64,000 nucleotides of DNA, taken from the NCBI GenBank assembly GCA_950097015.1, contig CATNEN010000041.1, forward strand, positions 794,501 to 858,500, written 5' to 3'. Made by a program: the position numbers and the translations under genes. This DNA is from Macrostomum hystrix. Its lineage: Eukaryota; Platyhelminthes; Macrostomidae. Below are positions 12,701 through 22,624 of this stretch, one piece after another (positions within the stretch are counted from its first letter, which is position 1; each line of letters begins with the position of its first letter). Below the pieces are notes generated by a model. That model did no database searches. It saw nothing but the letters and a program-made list of their open reading frames with translations, and was not told the origin of the DNA.

Positions 12701-15700
12701 GAGAGGGTGTTAGATATGGTGAGTGGGTGTGTGATATGGTGAGAGGGTGTGTGATATGGTGAGAGGGTGTTAGATATGGTGAGAGGGTGTTAGATATGGT
12801 GAGAGGGTGTTAGATATGGTGAGTGGGTGTTAGATATGGTGATTGGGTGTTAGATATTGTGAGAGGATGTGTGATATGGTGAGAGGGTGTTAGATATTGT
12901 GAGAGGGTGTTAGATATTGTGAGAGGGTGTTAGATATGGTGAGAGGGTGTTAGATATGGTGAGAGGGTGTTAGATATGGTGAGTGGGTGTGTGATATGGT
13001 GAGAGGGTGTGTGATATGGTGAGAGGGTGTTAGATATGGTGAGAGGGTGTTAGATATGGTGAGAGGGTGTTAGATATGGTGAGTGGGTGTTAGATATGGT
13101 GATTGGGTGTTAGATATTGTGAGAGGATGTGTGATATGGTGAGAGGGTGTTAGATATTGTGAGAGGGTGTTAGATATTGTGAGAGGGTGTTAGATATGGT
13201 GAGAGGGTGTTAGATATTGTGAGAGGGTGTTAGATATTGTGAGAGGGTGTTAGATATTGTGAGAGTGTGTGTGATATGGTGAGAGGGTGTGTGATATGGT
13301 GAGAGGGTGTTAGATATGGTGAGAGGGTGTTAGATATGGTGAGAGGGTGTTAGATATGGTGAGAGGGTGTTAGATATGGTGGAGGGTGTGCGATATGGTG
13401 AGCGGGTGTTAGATATGGTGAGTGGGTGTGTGATATGGTGAGAGGGTGTTAGATATGGTGAGAGGGTGTTAGATATGGTGAGAGGGTGTGTTATATGGTG
13501 AGAGGGTGTTAGATATGGTGAGAGTGTGTGTGATATGGTGAGATGGTGTTAGATATGGTGAGAGGGTGTTAGATATGGTGAGAGGGTGTTAGATATGGTG
13601 AGAGGGTGTTGGATATGGTGAGAGGGTGTTGGATATGGTGAGAGGGTGTTAGATATGGTGAGAGGGTGTTAGATATGGTGAGTGGGTGTTAGATATGGTG
13701 ATTGGGTGTTAGATATTGTGAGAGGATGTGTGATATGGTGAGAGGGTGTTAGATATTGTGAGAGGGTGTTAGATATTGTGAGAGGGTGTTAGATATGGTG
13801 AGAGGGTGTTAGATATGGTGAGAGGGTGTTAGATATGGTGAGTGGGTGTTAGATATGGTGAGAGGGTGTTAGATATTGTGAGAGGGTGTTAGATATTGTG
13901 AGAGGGTGTTAGATATGGTGAGTGGGTGTGTGATATGGTGAGAGGGTGTTAGATATGGTGAGAGGGTGTTAGATATGGTGAGAGGGTGTGTTATATGGTG
14001 AGAGGGTGTTAGATATGGTGAGAGTGTGTGTGATATGGTGAGATGGTGTTAGATATGGTGAGAGGGTGTTAGATATGGTGAGAGGGTGTTAGATATGGTG
14101 AGAGGGTGTTGGATATGGTGAGAGGGTGTTGGATATGGTGAGAGGGTGTTAGATATGGTGAGAGGGTGTTAGATATGGTGAGTGGGTGTTAGATATGGTG
14201 ATTGGGTGTTAGATATTGTGAGAGGATGTGTGATATGGTGAGAGGGTGTTAGATATTGTGAGAGGGTGTTAGATATTGTGAGAGGGTGTTAGATATGGTG
14301 AGAGGGTGTTAGATATGGTGAGAGGGTGTTAGATATGGTGAGTGGGTGTTAGATATGGTGATTGGGTGTTAGATATTGTGAGAGGATGTGTGATATGGTG
14401 AGAGGGTGTTAGATATTGTGAGAGGGTGTTAGATATTGTGAGAGGGTGTTAGATATGGTGAGAGGGTGTTAGATATGGTGAGAGGGTGTTAGATATGGTG
14501 AGTGGGTGTGTGATATGGTGAGAGGGTGTGTGATATGGTGAGAGGGTGTTAGATATGGTGAGAGGGTGTTAGATATGGTGAGAGGGTGTTAGATATGGTG
14601 AGTGGGTGTTAGATATGGTGATTGGGTGTTAGATATTGTGAGAGGATGTGTGATATGGTGAGAGGGTGTTAGATATTGTGAGAGGGTGTTAGATATTGTG
14701 AGAGGGTGTTAGATATGGTGAGAGGGTGTTAGATATTGTGAGAGGGTGTTAGATATTGTGAGAGGGTGTTAGATATTGTGAGAGTGTGTGTGATATGGTG
14801 AGAGGGTGTGTGATATGGTGAGAGGGTGTTAGATATGGTGAGAGGGTGTTAGATATGGTGAGAGGGTGTTAGATATGGTGAGAGGGTGTTAGATATGGTG
14901 AGTGGGTGTGCGATATGGTGAGCGGGTGTTAGATATGGTGAGTGGGTGTGTGATATGGTGAGAGGGTGTTAGATATGGTGAGAGGGTGTTAGATATGGTG
15001 AGAGGGTGTGTTATATGGTGAGAGGGTGTTAGATATGGTGAGAGTGTGTGTGATATGGTGAGAGGGTGTTAGATATTGTGAGAGGATGTGTGATATGGTG
15101 AGAGGGTGTTAGATATGGTGAGAGGGTGTTGGATATGGTGAGAGGGTGTTGGATATGGTGAGAGGGTGTTAGATATGGTGAGAGGGTGTGTGATATGGTG
15201 AGAGGGTGTTAGATATTGTGAGAGGGTGTTAGATATGGTGAGTGGGTGTTAGATATGGTGAGAGGGTGTGTGATATGGTGAGAGTGTGTTAGATATTGTG
15301 AGAGGGTGTTAGATATGGTGAGAGGGTGTGTGATATGGTGAGAATGTGTTAGATATTGTGAGAGGGTGTTAGATATGGTGAGAGGGTGTTAGGTGGTTAG
15401 AGAGTATTAGATGCGATAGTGACAAAGTTGGCCTTGACGCGGGACACTTACACCTGGCCGAGAGCAGCAGGATTGCCACAGTTCCGAGGAGGGCTGGAAT
15501 TGAAAAGAAACGGAATTCTAAATAAAATCCGGTGGAATTCGGCTTGAAAGTTGTACTTCTCAACAGCTGAGATAAGCTGCTCGGAAACCAGGCCTGACCA
15601 CTGTAATCATAATATTCAGTGGCATATTTATGATACTATTTCTGCTTCGTCTTTAAAAAAAAAAAAACTCGGACCTTGTGAAGACTCGCATCGCTGTTGA

Positions 15701-16054
15701 GGGCTTTCAGTAACTCGTCGCGGCTTTCAGAGGCTTCTCTGGTGAGGCTGATCTTCTGCACCAAAAGTTTTCAGCGAAATTTTACTAGAATTTAGCTCGT
15801 TTGATTCAGATTTTAGAATTAAAATAAATTAATTTTTAACATCCGAACACCAAAATATCGAGTCTTGCAAGCCAAACCCTGTCGGTGTCTTCAGTAGCTC
15901 CTCCATTCTGAACAGTTCTCTTCTTCCTCACTGAAACTGGCGCAGTTGCTTCCATCAGGCCTGAGTTTTCCACCTCTGTTGACATTTCGTCAGGCATCTC
16001 AAGGCCGTCGCTCCACAGGTTCTTGAGCCTTTCCTGGGAGTAGCTGGAAGACAT
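9751..16054 (-). CDS. SAM-dependent methyltransferase-like protein, copy A (splice donor lost)
   Basis: Eleven minus-strand exons, in order: 16054-15851, 15755-15675, 15600-15544 (donor missing), 15493-15452, 12483-12293, 12203-12059, 11946-11863, 11783-11727, 11498-11359, 11311-10264 and 10179-9751. The intact plan is 2478 nt, 825 residues. The start ATG at 16054 has an in-frame stop 12 nt upstream. A class I methyltransferase motif I (VLSVGCGPGSELL) lies near residue 475, followed by an acidic strand end (CVGVDKF) and FDLVVLSFVGAGG. The roughly 460 residues before it and 140 after resemble no family I can name; substrate unknown. Exon 3 has lost its donor through a 35-bp deletion (see findings). 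The fourth intron holds over 2.8 kb of satellite. A further copy lies at 28998-34955 and a decayed paralogue at 18166-19112. Confidence 0.75.
12511..12631. repeat. 28-bp minisatellite, 4.3 copies, copy A
   Basis: The unit ctgctatagccagactgcca plus 8 bp repeats about 4.3 times in the methyltransferase intron and abuts the 20-bp array. Copy B has 44.3 units of the same repeat. Confidence 0.95.
12632..15400. repeat. 20-bp satellite, about 138 units, copy A
   Basis: The unit gatatggtgagagggtgtta is repeated with variants (gtgtgt for gtgtta, attgt for atggt, agtggg for agaggg). The variants form higher-order blocks: sequence from 13421 onward recurs at 13921 onward with a 500-bp (25-unit) offset. 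On the plus strand each unit carries atg|gtgaga, a splice-donor-like string, but the surrounding gene is on the other strand. Confidence 0.95.
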
Positions 16055-17030
16055 GATGCTTGCTGCTTAGGATTAGAAGCTTTGCTCTTGAAGGTCTTGA
16101 CGCTTGTGTATCGCTTGTCGGAATTCTCAAGGCCACTGCTCAAATCATGCAGCATTAGCTCCTAGTCTCTATGCAGCAAGCTTATTTCCAAGAAATTAGG
16201 CAAGCGCGACTTAAGTAGCTAAGGAATGGATTTCTAAGAAATTATTTGAACTTCAAAGAGAGAAATGTGAGCTGAGGTTGACATCTATGAGCTGACAAGC
16301 CATTGTTTTTTTAAGTACTCAAATTGTACACACAATTGTACACTCAAATTGTATCACACACATAGAGAGTGCTTACAAACAGTGTAATAGTAATAGTAAT
16401 AGTAATAGTAAAACTATTACTGAACTGTGAGCAAGCGCAGCCAGTTCTTTGAGACAGGCAGAAAGCAGCCACTAAGCTCCTATGCCGCAGCCAGTTCACT
16501 CTTGACTGCATTCATCGATTTCTGCTTTATTGCCGGTGGGGCTGCACAGGGGTCGGTAGCAATTCATCGTGCGGTCTTCTATGCGGGCGCAAGTACATTA
16601 TTCAAGAACAGAGGAGGGGTGCAGAATGGTAATGACAATTCGCGTGAGGGATTGTGCATAGAAATGTGAGTACACTAAAGCGGAACTTTCTAACAGTCTT
16701 CAGCTGGTAGTGACGCTCTGATCTACCATTTGAAACTGTTTTCTATTAGGGCCTTTTCTTAGGCCTCAATATCCTTAAAAAATTTACTTTTATTTTGAAA
16801 TTCACAAAGTTTCAATTATTGATTGAAAACATTGCATGAGGAAGTATCCTTGGCTTCCATTTGATTGTTGCTAACAGAACATCCGCTGCAGAAAATTGCA
16901 GCTGCATGCACTCGTGACTCTTGAATACAAAGCAGGAGGATTCGTACCAACAAAACCTAAAATCCCCAAAGGCCAATGAAACAGGTTTAGTCAGCCTCTG
17001 AAACTCCTCTCTGGCGCTTCAAAGCGACAT
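16055..17030. other. Upstream region of methyltransferase copy A
   Basis: No convincing gene. It contains a short (aatagt)n tract with a complementary ctattact arm near 16384-16422. A 43-bp segment near 16933 is the match for the insertion found in the first methyltransferase exon of copy B. Confidence 0.5.
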
Positions 17031-17034
17031 CTCG

Positions 17035-17709
17035 GATCACCTGAGATACAGTCAGCAGGGATCACCTGAGATACAGTCTGCAGGGATCACCTGAGATACA
17101 GTCAGCAGGGATCACCTGAGATACAGTCAGCAGGGATCACCTGAGATACAGTCTGCAGGGATCACCTGAGATACAGTCAGCAGGGATCACCTGAGATACA
17201 GTCAGCAGGGATCACCTGAGATACAGTCTGCAGGGATCACCTGAGATACAGTCAGCAGGGATCACCTGAGATACAGTCAGCAGGGATCACCTGAGATACA
17301 GTCAGCAGGGATCACCTGAGATACAGTCAGCAGGGATCACCTGAGATACAGTCTGCAGGGATCACCTGAGATACAGTCAGCAGGGATCACCTGAGATACA
17401 GTCTGCAGGGATCACCTGAGATACAGTCAGCAGGGATCACCTGAGATACAGTCAGCAGGGATCACCTGAGATACAGTCAGCAGGGATCACCTGAGATACA
17501 GTCTGCAGGGATCACCTGAGATACAGTCAGCAGGGATCACCTGAGATACAGTCAGCAGGGATCACCTGAGATACAGTCAGCAGGGATCACCTGAGATACA
17601 GTCAGCAGGGATCACCTGAGATACAGTCAGCAGGGATCACCTGAGATACAGTCAGCAGGGATCACCTGAGATACAGTCAGCAGGGATCACCTGAGATACA
17701 GTCAGCAGG
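17035..17709. repeat. 25-bp minisatellite, about 27 copies, copy A
   Basis: The unit gatcacctgagatacagtca plus gcagg repeats every 25 bp, with a c/a versus c/t variant (gtcagc or gtctgc). Copy B has about 20 units with an additional ctgggat variant. Confidence 0.95.
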
Positions 17710-17810
17710 TCACCTGATGGTCCGCTACAATTTTATAATAAATCTCATCGAAAGGCGAGAACCCAAGCGCTGAAGAAAAATAACTGTATGGATAAAGAAT
17801 GAAGGAAATT

Positions 17811-18060
17811 CTCCCCGATCTGCAGCAGATTGACATGGAACTCCCCGATCTGCAGCAGATTGACATGGAACTCCCCGATCTGCAGCAGATTGACATGGAA
17901 CTCCCCGATCTGCAGCAGATTGACATGGAACTCCCCGATCTGCAGCAGATTGACATGGAACTCCCCGATCTGCAGCAGATTGACATGGAACTCCCCGATC
18001 TGCAGCAGATTGACATGGAACTCCCCGATCTGCAGCAGATTGACATGGAACTCCCCGATC
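17811..18060. repeat. 30-bp minisatellite, about 8.3 copies, copy A
   Basis: The unit ctccccgatctgcagcagat plus tgacatggaa repeats every 30 bp. The period is a multiple of three, so all frames stay open; I do not treat these frames as genes. Copy B keeps only 1.5 units. Confidence 0.95.
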
Positions 18061-18165
18061 ATCGATCGACTCGGAATGTTGAATCGCTTGGTCAAAGCTC
18101 CGGTCAGCCGCCTCAGTCTGCTCCGGCGGCTCCGGCTGCAGTCGGTCTTGCTCCGCTGGCAGACC

Positions 18166-19112
18166 TCATGCGGGTTGCCGCTGGTTCGCAAGAGGCAGTG
18201 AGGTGACTGCGAGGAGTGACGAGAAGTCAAATAAAGCTTCTTGGGATCGAAAGCTGAAGATCATCCTGAAGATCGATATCGTTGGACTCGGGTTCAGAAT
18301 CAACGCTGGGTCCATCCAAGTCCTCCATTCGGTATTCGTCGGACATATCAGACAGTGATTCGTCACTTGCCTTGTACCAAGGGCGGTCACTCCGCCAAAT
18401 CCCCAGTCTGCTTCAGAAGTCAGATCCCATTCACAATCCCATTCAGAAGTTCCTTCCACTTTCTTTACCGCTTCCTGAGGCAAAAAGAGCTCCGATCCGT
18501 GACCACACACGCAGAGAGCAACTTTTTTGTCACTGCTGATCGCCTCTAGCCCAAAAAGTCTGGGGTCAAGCAGAGCCACCGCAGCGGCGCCGTCGATAAC
18601 GAAAACTCGTCCTCCTTCGCCTAGCAACCATGGGAGTTTACACTCAACGAAGTGAACTCTGCGCTTCACATTCGCAAAGCTGAGAATGATGAGGTTGAAA
18701 TGCTCATGCCAAGAAATGCTATTGACGAATTGTTCCATGTCGGAGCGGAGAAATTCCAGAGTGACCGGAATCCTTGACGAGATCAAGCTCTTCTTGGTCC
18801 GCAACTGTTCCAAAGGCCACTAGTACAGATCCACACCAGTGCAGTGCACGCTCCGAATACACATGCTGGACTTCTGATCGACAGCAGCAGCTGCACGAAG
18901 GCCAGCAGATCGCTGCCAGGACCTCAGCCTAGAGTCAGCACCTTGTAGTTAGCACCGGCTAGCCAAGATTGCAGACTTCAGCGGCTCCCTCATCAGTTCA
19001 CGAGCTTCCTCGGCAGCTCCTTGTCGGCACAGTCGCTCCGAAAGCTGTTGTCCGCGTAGAATCGCAGGCTGTTCTTTCCGCGGCTCGCCAGCCACTCCCC
19101 GAAAAGCGACAT
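18166..19112 (-). pseudogene. Decayed paralogue of the methyltransferase gene, copy A
   Basis: On the minus strand, from an ATG at 19112, the frames carry GEWLASRGKNSLRFYADNSF, similar to the region before motif I of the neighbouring methyltransferase. A motif I follows in which the Cys codon is a stop (VLTLG-stop-GPGSDLL, stop at 18924-18926). A later segment ends in GVDLY-stop-WP, with the stop at 18820-18822, then FNLIILSFA matches FDLVVLSFV. There are also frameshifts, including a short deletion near 18880 relative to copy B. The motif I stop is shared with copy B, so inactivation predates the duplication. Confidence 0.7.
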
Positions 19113-21296
19113 TTCTATTGCAGCTCATTCACAATGGCTGCAACTGATTTTAATGTTAAAATGTTACCACAGCCCCCTGCTCAACTGAGTTGTTTTCTAC
19201 AGCCCCCTACCTACAGCTTTAGTATTTTACTCTATACGGTGTACTCCAGACTCCAGACTGAACTCCAGGTCGTGATTTATGTTGTGCAATTGTTAAGCAT
19301 TGTTTAACGAATACTGGATTTTTTGTAGTTTTACAGTAGCCATAAAAGCATTGTTTCCCTGTACAAAGTGTACAATTAGCTTACCTCTGTGAGAAAATTA
19401 ACAGTTCGTTTCATTTTCACTTTTTTCTTTAAGTCAGAGAAAATGTTTTTCGATAAACTACTCTAAGTAGTACAATTTGCTTGAGGTGGCCTTCAGAACT
19501 AGCATTGTGTGCTATCATTCAGAGTGCAGTAAGGGTAGTTAAATCGCCACCTGAACTCTCGAACTAATGGCTGCTTGAGCTGCTGTCACACAACAGGGCG
19601 AAAAGATTGCCCCGAGTGAAGGGCGGGAAAGCCTGACCGGCTAACAATGAGACTGGTTCATTGTTCATTGGCTGCCGACATGTTCCATTGTTCGACACAC
19701 GACCGTCAAGTAGACAGAACCAACTGCTGGGGATATTCATGGAAAAATAAGATCACAGGAGGCCACGAGGCATTGTTGTGAGAGTTCACGGGAAAAAAAC
19801 AGCAAAAAATGGTCAGGGTACTGGTTCTACGCGCGCGTCCCGTCGTGGGACGACGAAAATAAGAAGCGCCTTGTTGCCTATTTTTTAATTCACAGCTTGT
19901 AATTAGAAAGAGAAAATGCATTTTGCCTGATTTGGTTTAAAAATAGTTCCATGGGTCTGAGTTTTAGACATGCTTTCGGTGATGATTTGCGAGTATGTGT
20001 CCAGAAACACAACTAGCATTTTAGGACTCTAGCATTTTTTCTTGCCCAGCCCGGTAGTTTTCAGTCTGCTCGTTTGCGGAAATTAGAAAACAGAACAGGG
20101 AAATCGATTTTTCATTGCTGGTACGCACTTTCACTGATATTGACATGGACGTGGGTGAATGAGGGACCAATGATCGGTTATAAGTGCTTGAATGTCTATG
20201 GTCACGAGTGCGCGCAATCACGATTGCATTCATGATCCTCGTAGATGATCTTGCCCATAGACTAAAGACTATAGGGCATCATACGATGCAACTGTCCTCG
20301 ATGGCAATGTTACTCTTTTCCATAGACTGATCTTAGTCATTTCTTAGCTTTTTGTTAAACGCACTCAAATATTTTGTTCGAAATTGTTGCTTTCTAGAGA
20401 CCATAGACAAAGGCGCGATTCCTTAGGTTTGTACTTTAAGTGTCTAGTTAAGCGAAGTGTACTTTACCGAACTGTAACCTTCGTTTTTTCTGGACTATTG
20501 ATTGCAGTCTGAGGGGATGGCCAGTAGAATAAAACTTCGATACGAAGCCCAACTGAGTCCTTTATTAGAGACTAAAGATTCGCCTGTCGGATGCATGTTT
20601 GCAGTGTAGTCGTTGCGCATTCAGTTGTGCCACGTGAACTGTTCTGTTGATTCAGTCGCCGGGGGCACCCAATTAAGTTTTCATACTGCAAACAGGCGGT
20701 GCTAGCAGCTGGGCATATCTGATGAAGCCCGGGCTGCTGCTGCTGCTGCTGCTGCTGAAAGTGCACCGCTTGGCGAGAAGTCGATAATGGCATCCAGCAA
20801 TAAAATTTCTGACAAGCGGGCCCAGTAAGGCAGCTTATTTGTACACAGTAAGGCAGCTCTCAAAATGATCCTTGATTGAATTCGAAAAGCACAAGGCTCA
20901 TTAGCAATGGGTTATGTGGAAGCGCATAACAAAGTTTCTGAATGTACAGAAACTTTCACGAGAAAGCTATCTAAAAATGATCTATACATCCATGCTAAAC
21001 CAAACTAAGCTGGATAAAAAGTCGACTGGTTGCCCTAGGAAACATCAAACTTTGTCAGGTGCAAGAAATAATGCAAAAAAAACGTTTCAAAAATTTAGAC
21101 CTTTTATTACCATTGTGCATTAGAGCTCGGAGGCGGCAGAGGAGAATCAGGGCGGGCTAAAAATAGAGCCAGCGTCTGAGACAATGGGATCCTCATAATA
21201 GCCAATGCCACACCATGCGGGGCAGTCTATGTAAATGGAAGTTTCTCCCAAAACAGAGAGGCTCAACTTTTCCGGTCTAGGAACTCTCTGAACCGG
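19113..21296. other. Intergenic sequence before the truncated mucin gene, copy A
   Basis: No supported gene. It contains a (CTG)8 microsatellite at about 20733-20757. The last 150 bp are the upstream region of the mucin gene, including ctaaaaatag, which could serve as a TATA- or MEF2-like element. The whole stretch is repeated at 37823-39997 with few differences. Confidence 0.6.
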
Positions 21297-21377
21297 ATGC
21301 GGCCTCTGAGCTCCACACTGCTTTTGCTTGGCCTGCTGCTTGGGCCCAGCCTCTCGGAGGCCTCATCAGCGCATTGA
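21297..21377 (+). pseudogene. Truncated 5' end of mucin-like gene at the duplication junction
   Basis: The first 25 codons match the mucin-like gene at 39998: start codon and leucine-rich signal peptide. At the gcgca junction the sequence switches into the 56-bp satellite, adding one His codon and a TGA at 21375-21377. Only a 26-residue secreted leader could be made. The promoter region is retained. Confidence 0.85.
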
Positions 21378-22516
21378 TTATGAGCACACCTAGTAGGAGT
21401 GAGTTTCTTCAGTTCTTCAATGATGCGCATTGGTTATGAGCACACCTAGTAGGAGTGAGTTTCTTCAGTTCTTCAATGATGCGCATTGGTTATGAGCACA
21501 CCTAGTGGGAGTGAGTTTCTTCAGTTCTTCAATGATGCGCATTGGTTATGAGCACACCTAGTAGGAGTGAGTTTCTTCAGTTCTTCAATGATGCGCATTG
21601 GTTATGAGCACACCTAGTAGGAGTGAGTTTCTTCAGTTCTTCAATGATGCGCATTGGTTATGAGCACACCTAGTAGGAGTGAGTTTCTTCAGTTCTTCAA
21701 TGATGCGCATTGGTTATGAGCACACCTAGTAGGAGTGAGTTTCTTCAGTTCTTCAATGATGCGCATTGGTTATGAGCACACCTAGTAGGAGTGAGTTTCT
21801 TCAGTTCTTCAATGATGCGCATTGGTTATGAGCACACCTAGTAGGAGTGAGTTTCTTCAGTTCTTCAATGATGCGCATTGGTTATGAGCACACCTAGTAG
21901 GAGTGAGTTTCTTCAGTTCTTCAATGATGCGCATTGGTTATGAGCACACCTAGTAGGAGTGAGTTTCTTCAGTTCTTCAATGATGCGCATTGGTTATGAG
22001 CACACCTAGTAGGAGTGAGTTTCTTCAGTTCTTCAATGATGCGCATTGATTATGAGCACACCTAGTAGGAGTGAGTTTCTTCAGTTCTTCAATGATGCGC
22101 ATTGATTATGAGCACACCTAGTAGGAGTGAGTTTCTTCAGTTCTTCAATGATGCGCATTGATTATGAGCACACCTAGTAGGAGTGAGTTTCTTCAGTTCT
22201 TCAATGATGCGCATTGGTTATGAGCACACCTAGTAGGAGTGAGTTTCTTCAGTTCTTCAATGATGCGCATTGATTATGAGCACACCTAGTAGGAGTGAGT
22301 TTCTTCAGTTCTTCAATGATGCGCATTGGTTATGAGCACACCTAGTAGGAGTGAGTTTCTTTAGTTCTTCAATGATGCGCATTGATTATGAGCACACCTA
22401 GTAGGAGTGAGTTTCTTCAGTTCTTCAATGATGCGCATTGATTATGAGCACACCTAGTAGGAGTGAGTTTCTTCAGTTCTTCAATGATGCGCATTGGTTA
22501 TGAGCACACCTAGTAG
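21369..22516 (+). repeat. 56-bp satellite, about 20.5 copies, start of copy B
   Basis: Same unit as at 1032-3269. Its left edge is the duplication breakpoint inside one unit, so the S3 exon and its true splice donor are missing here. Its right edge matches copy A exactly. Confidence 0.97.
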
Positions 22517-22624
22517 TTCAGAATCTTTATTAACTCAGAAAAAAAGTTAAAAATAGATTCAGCCGTCTCAACTTTGAATAAGTGTAAAGTAATGCTTAAA
22601 AAATTCCTGCCGCGCATCTCGCAG

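Noticed and set aside
17702-18230. Frames made of DLQQIDMELP or MSICCRSGSS repeats
   Set aside because: The 30-bp unit is divisible by three so all frames stay open. Copy B has only 1.5 units, so length is not conserved.
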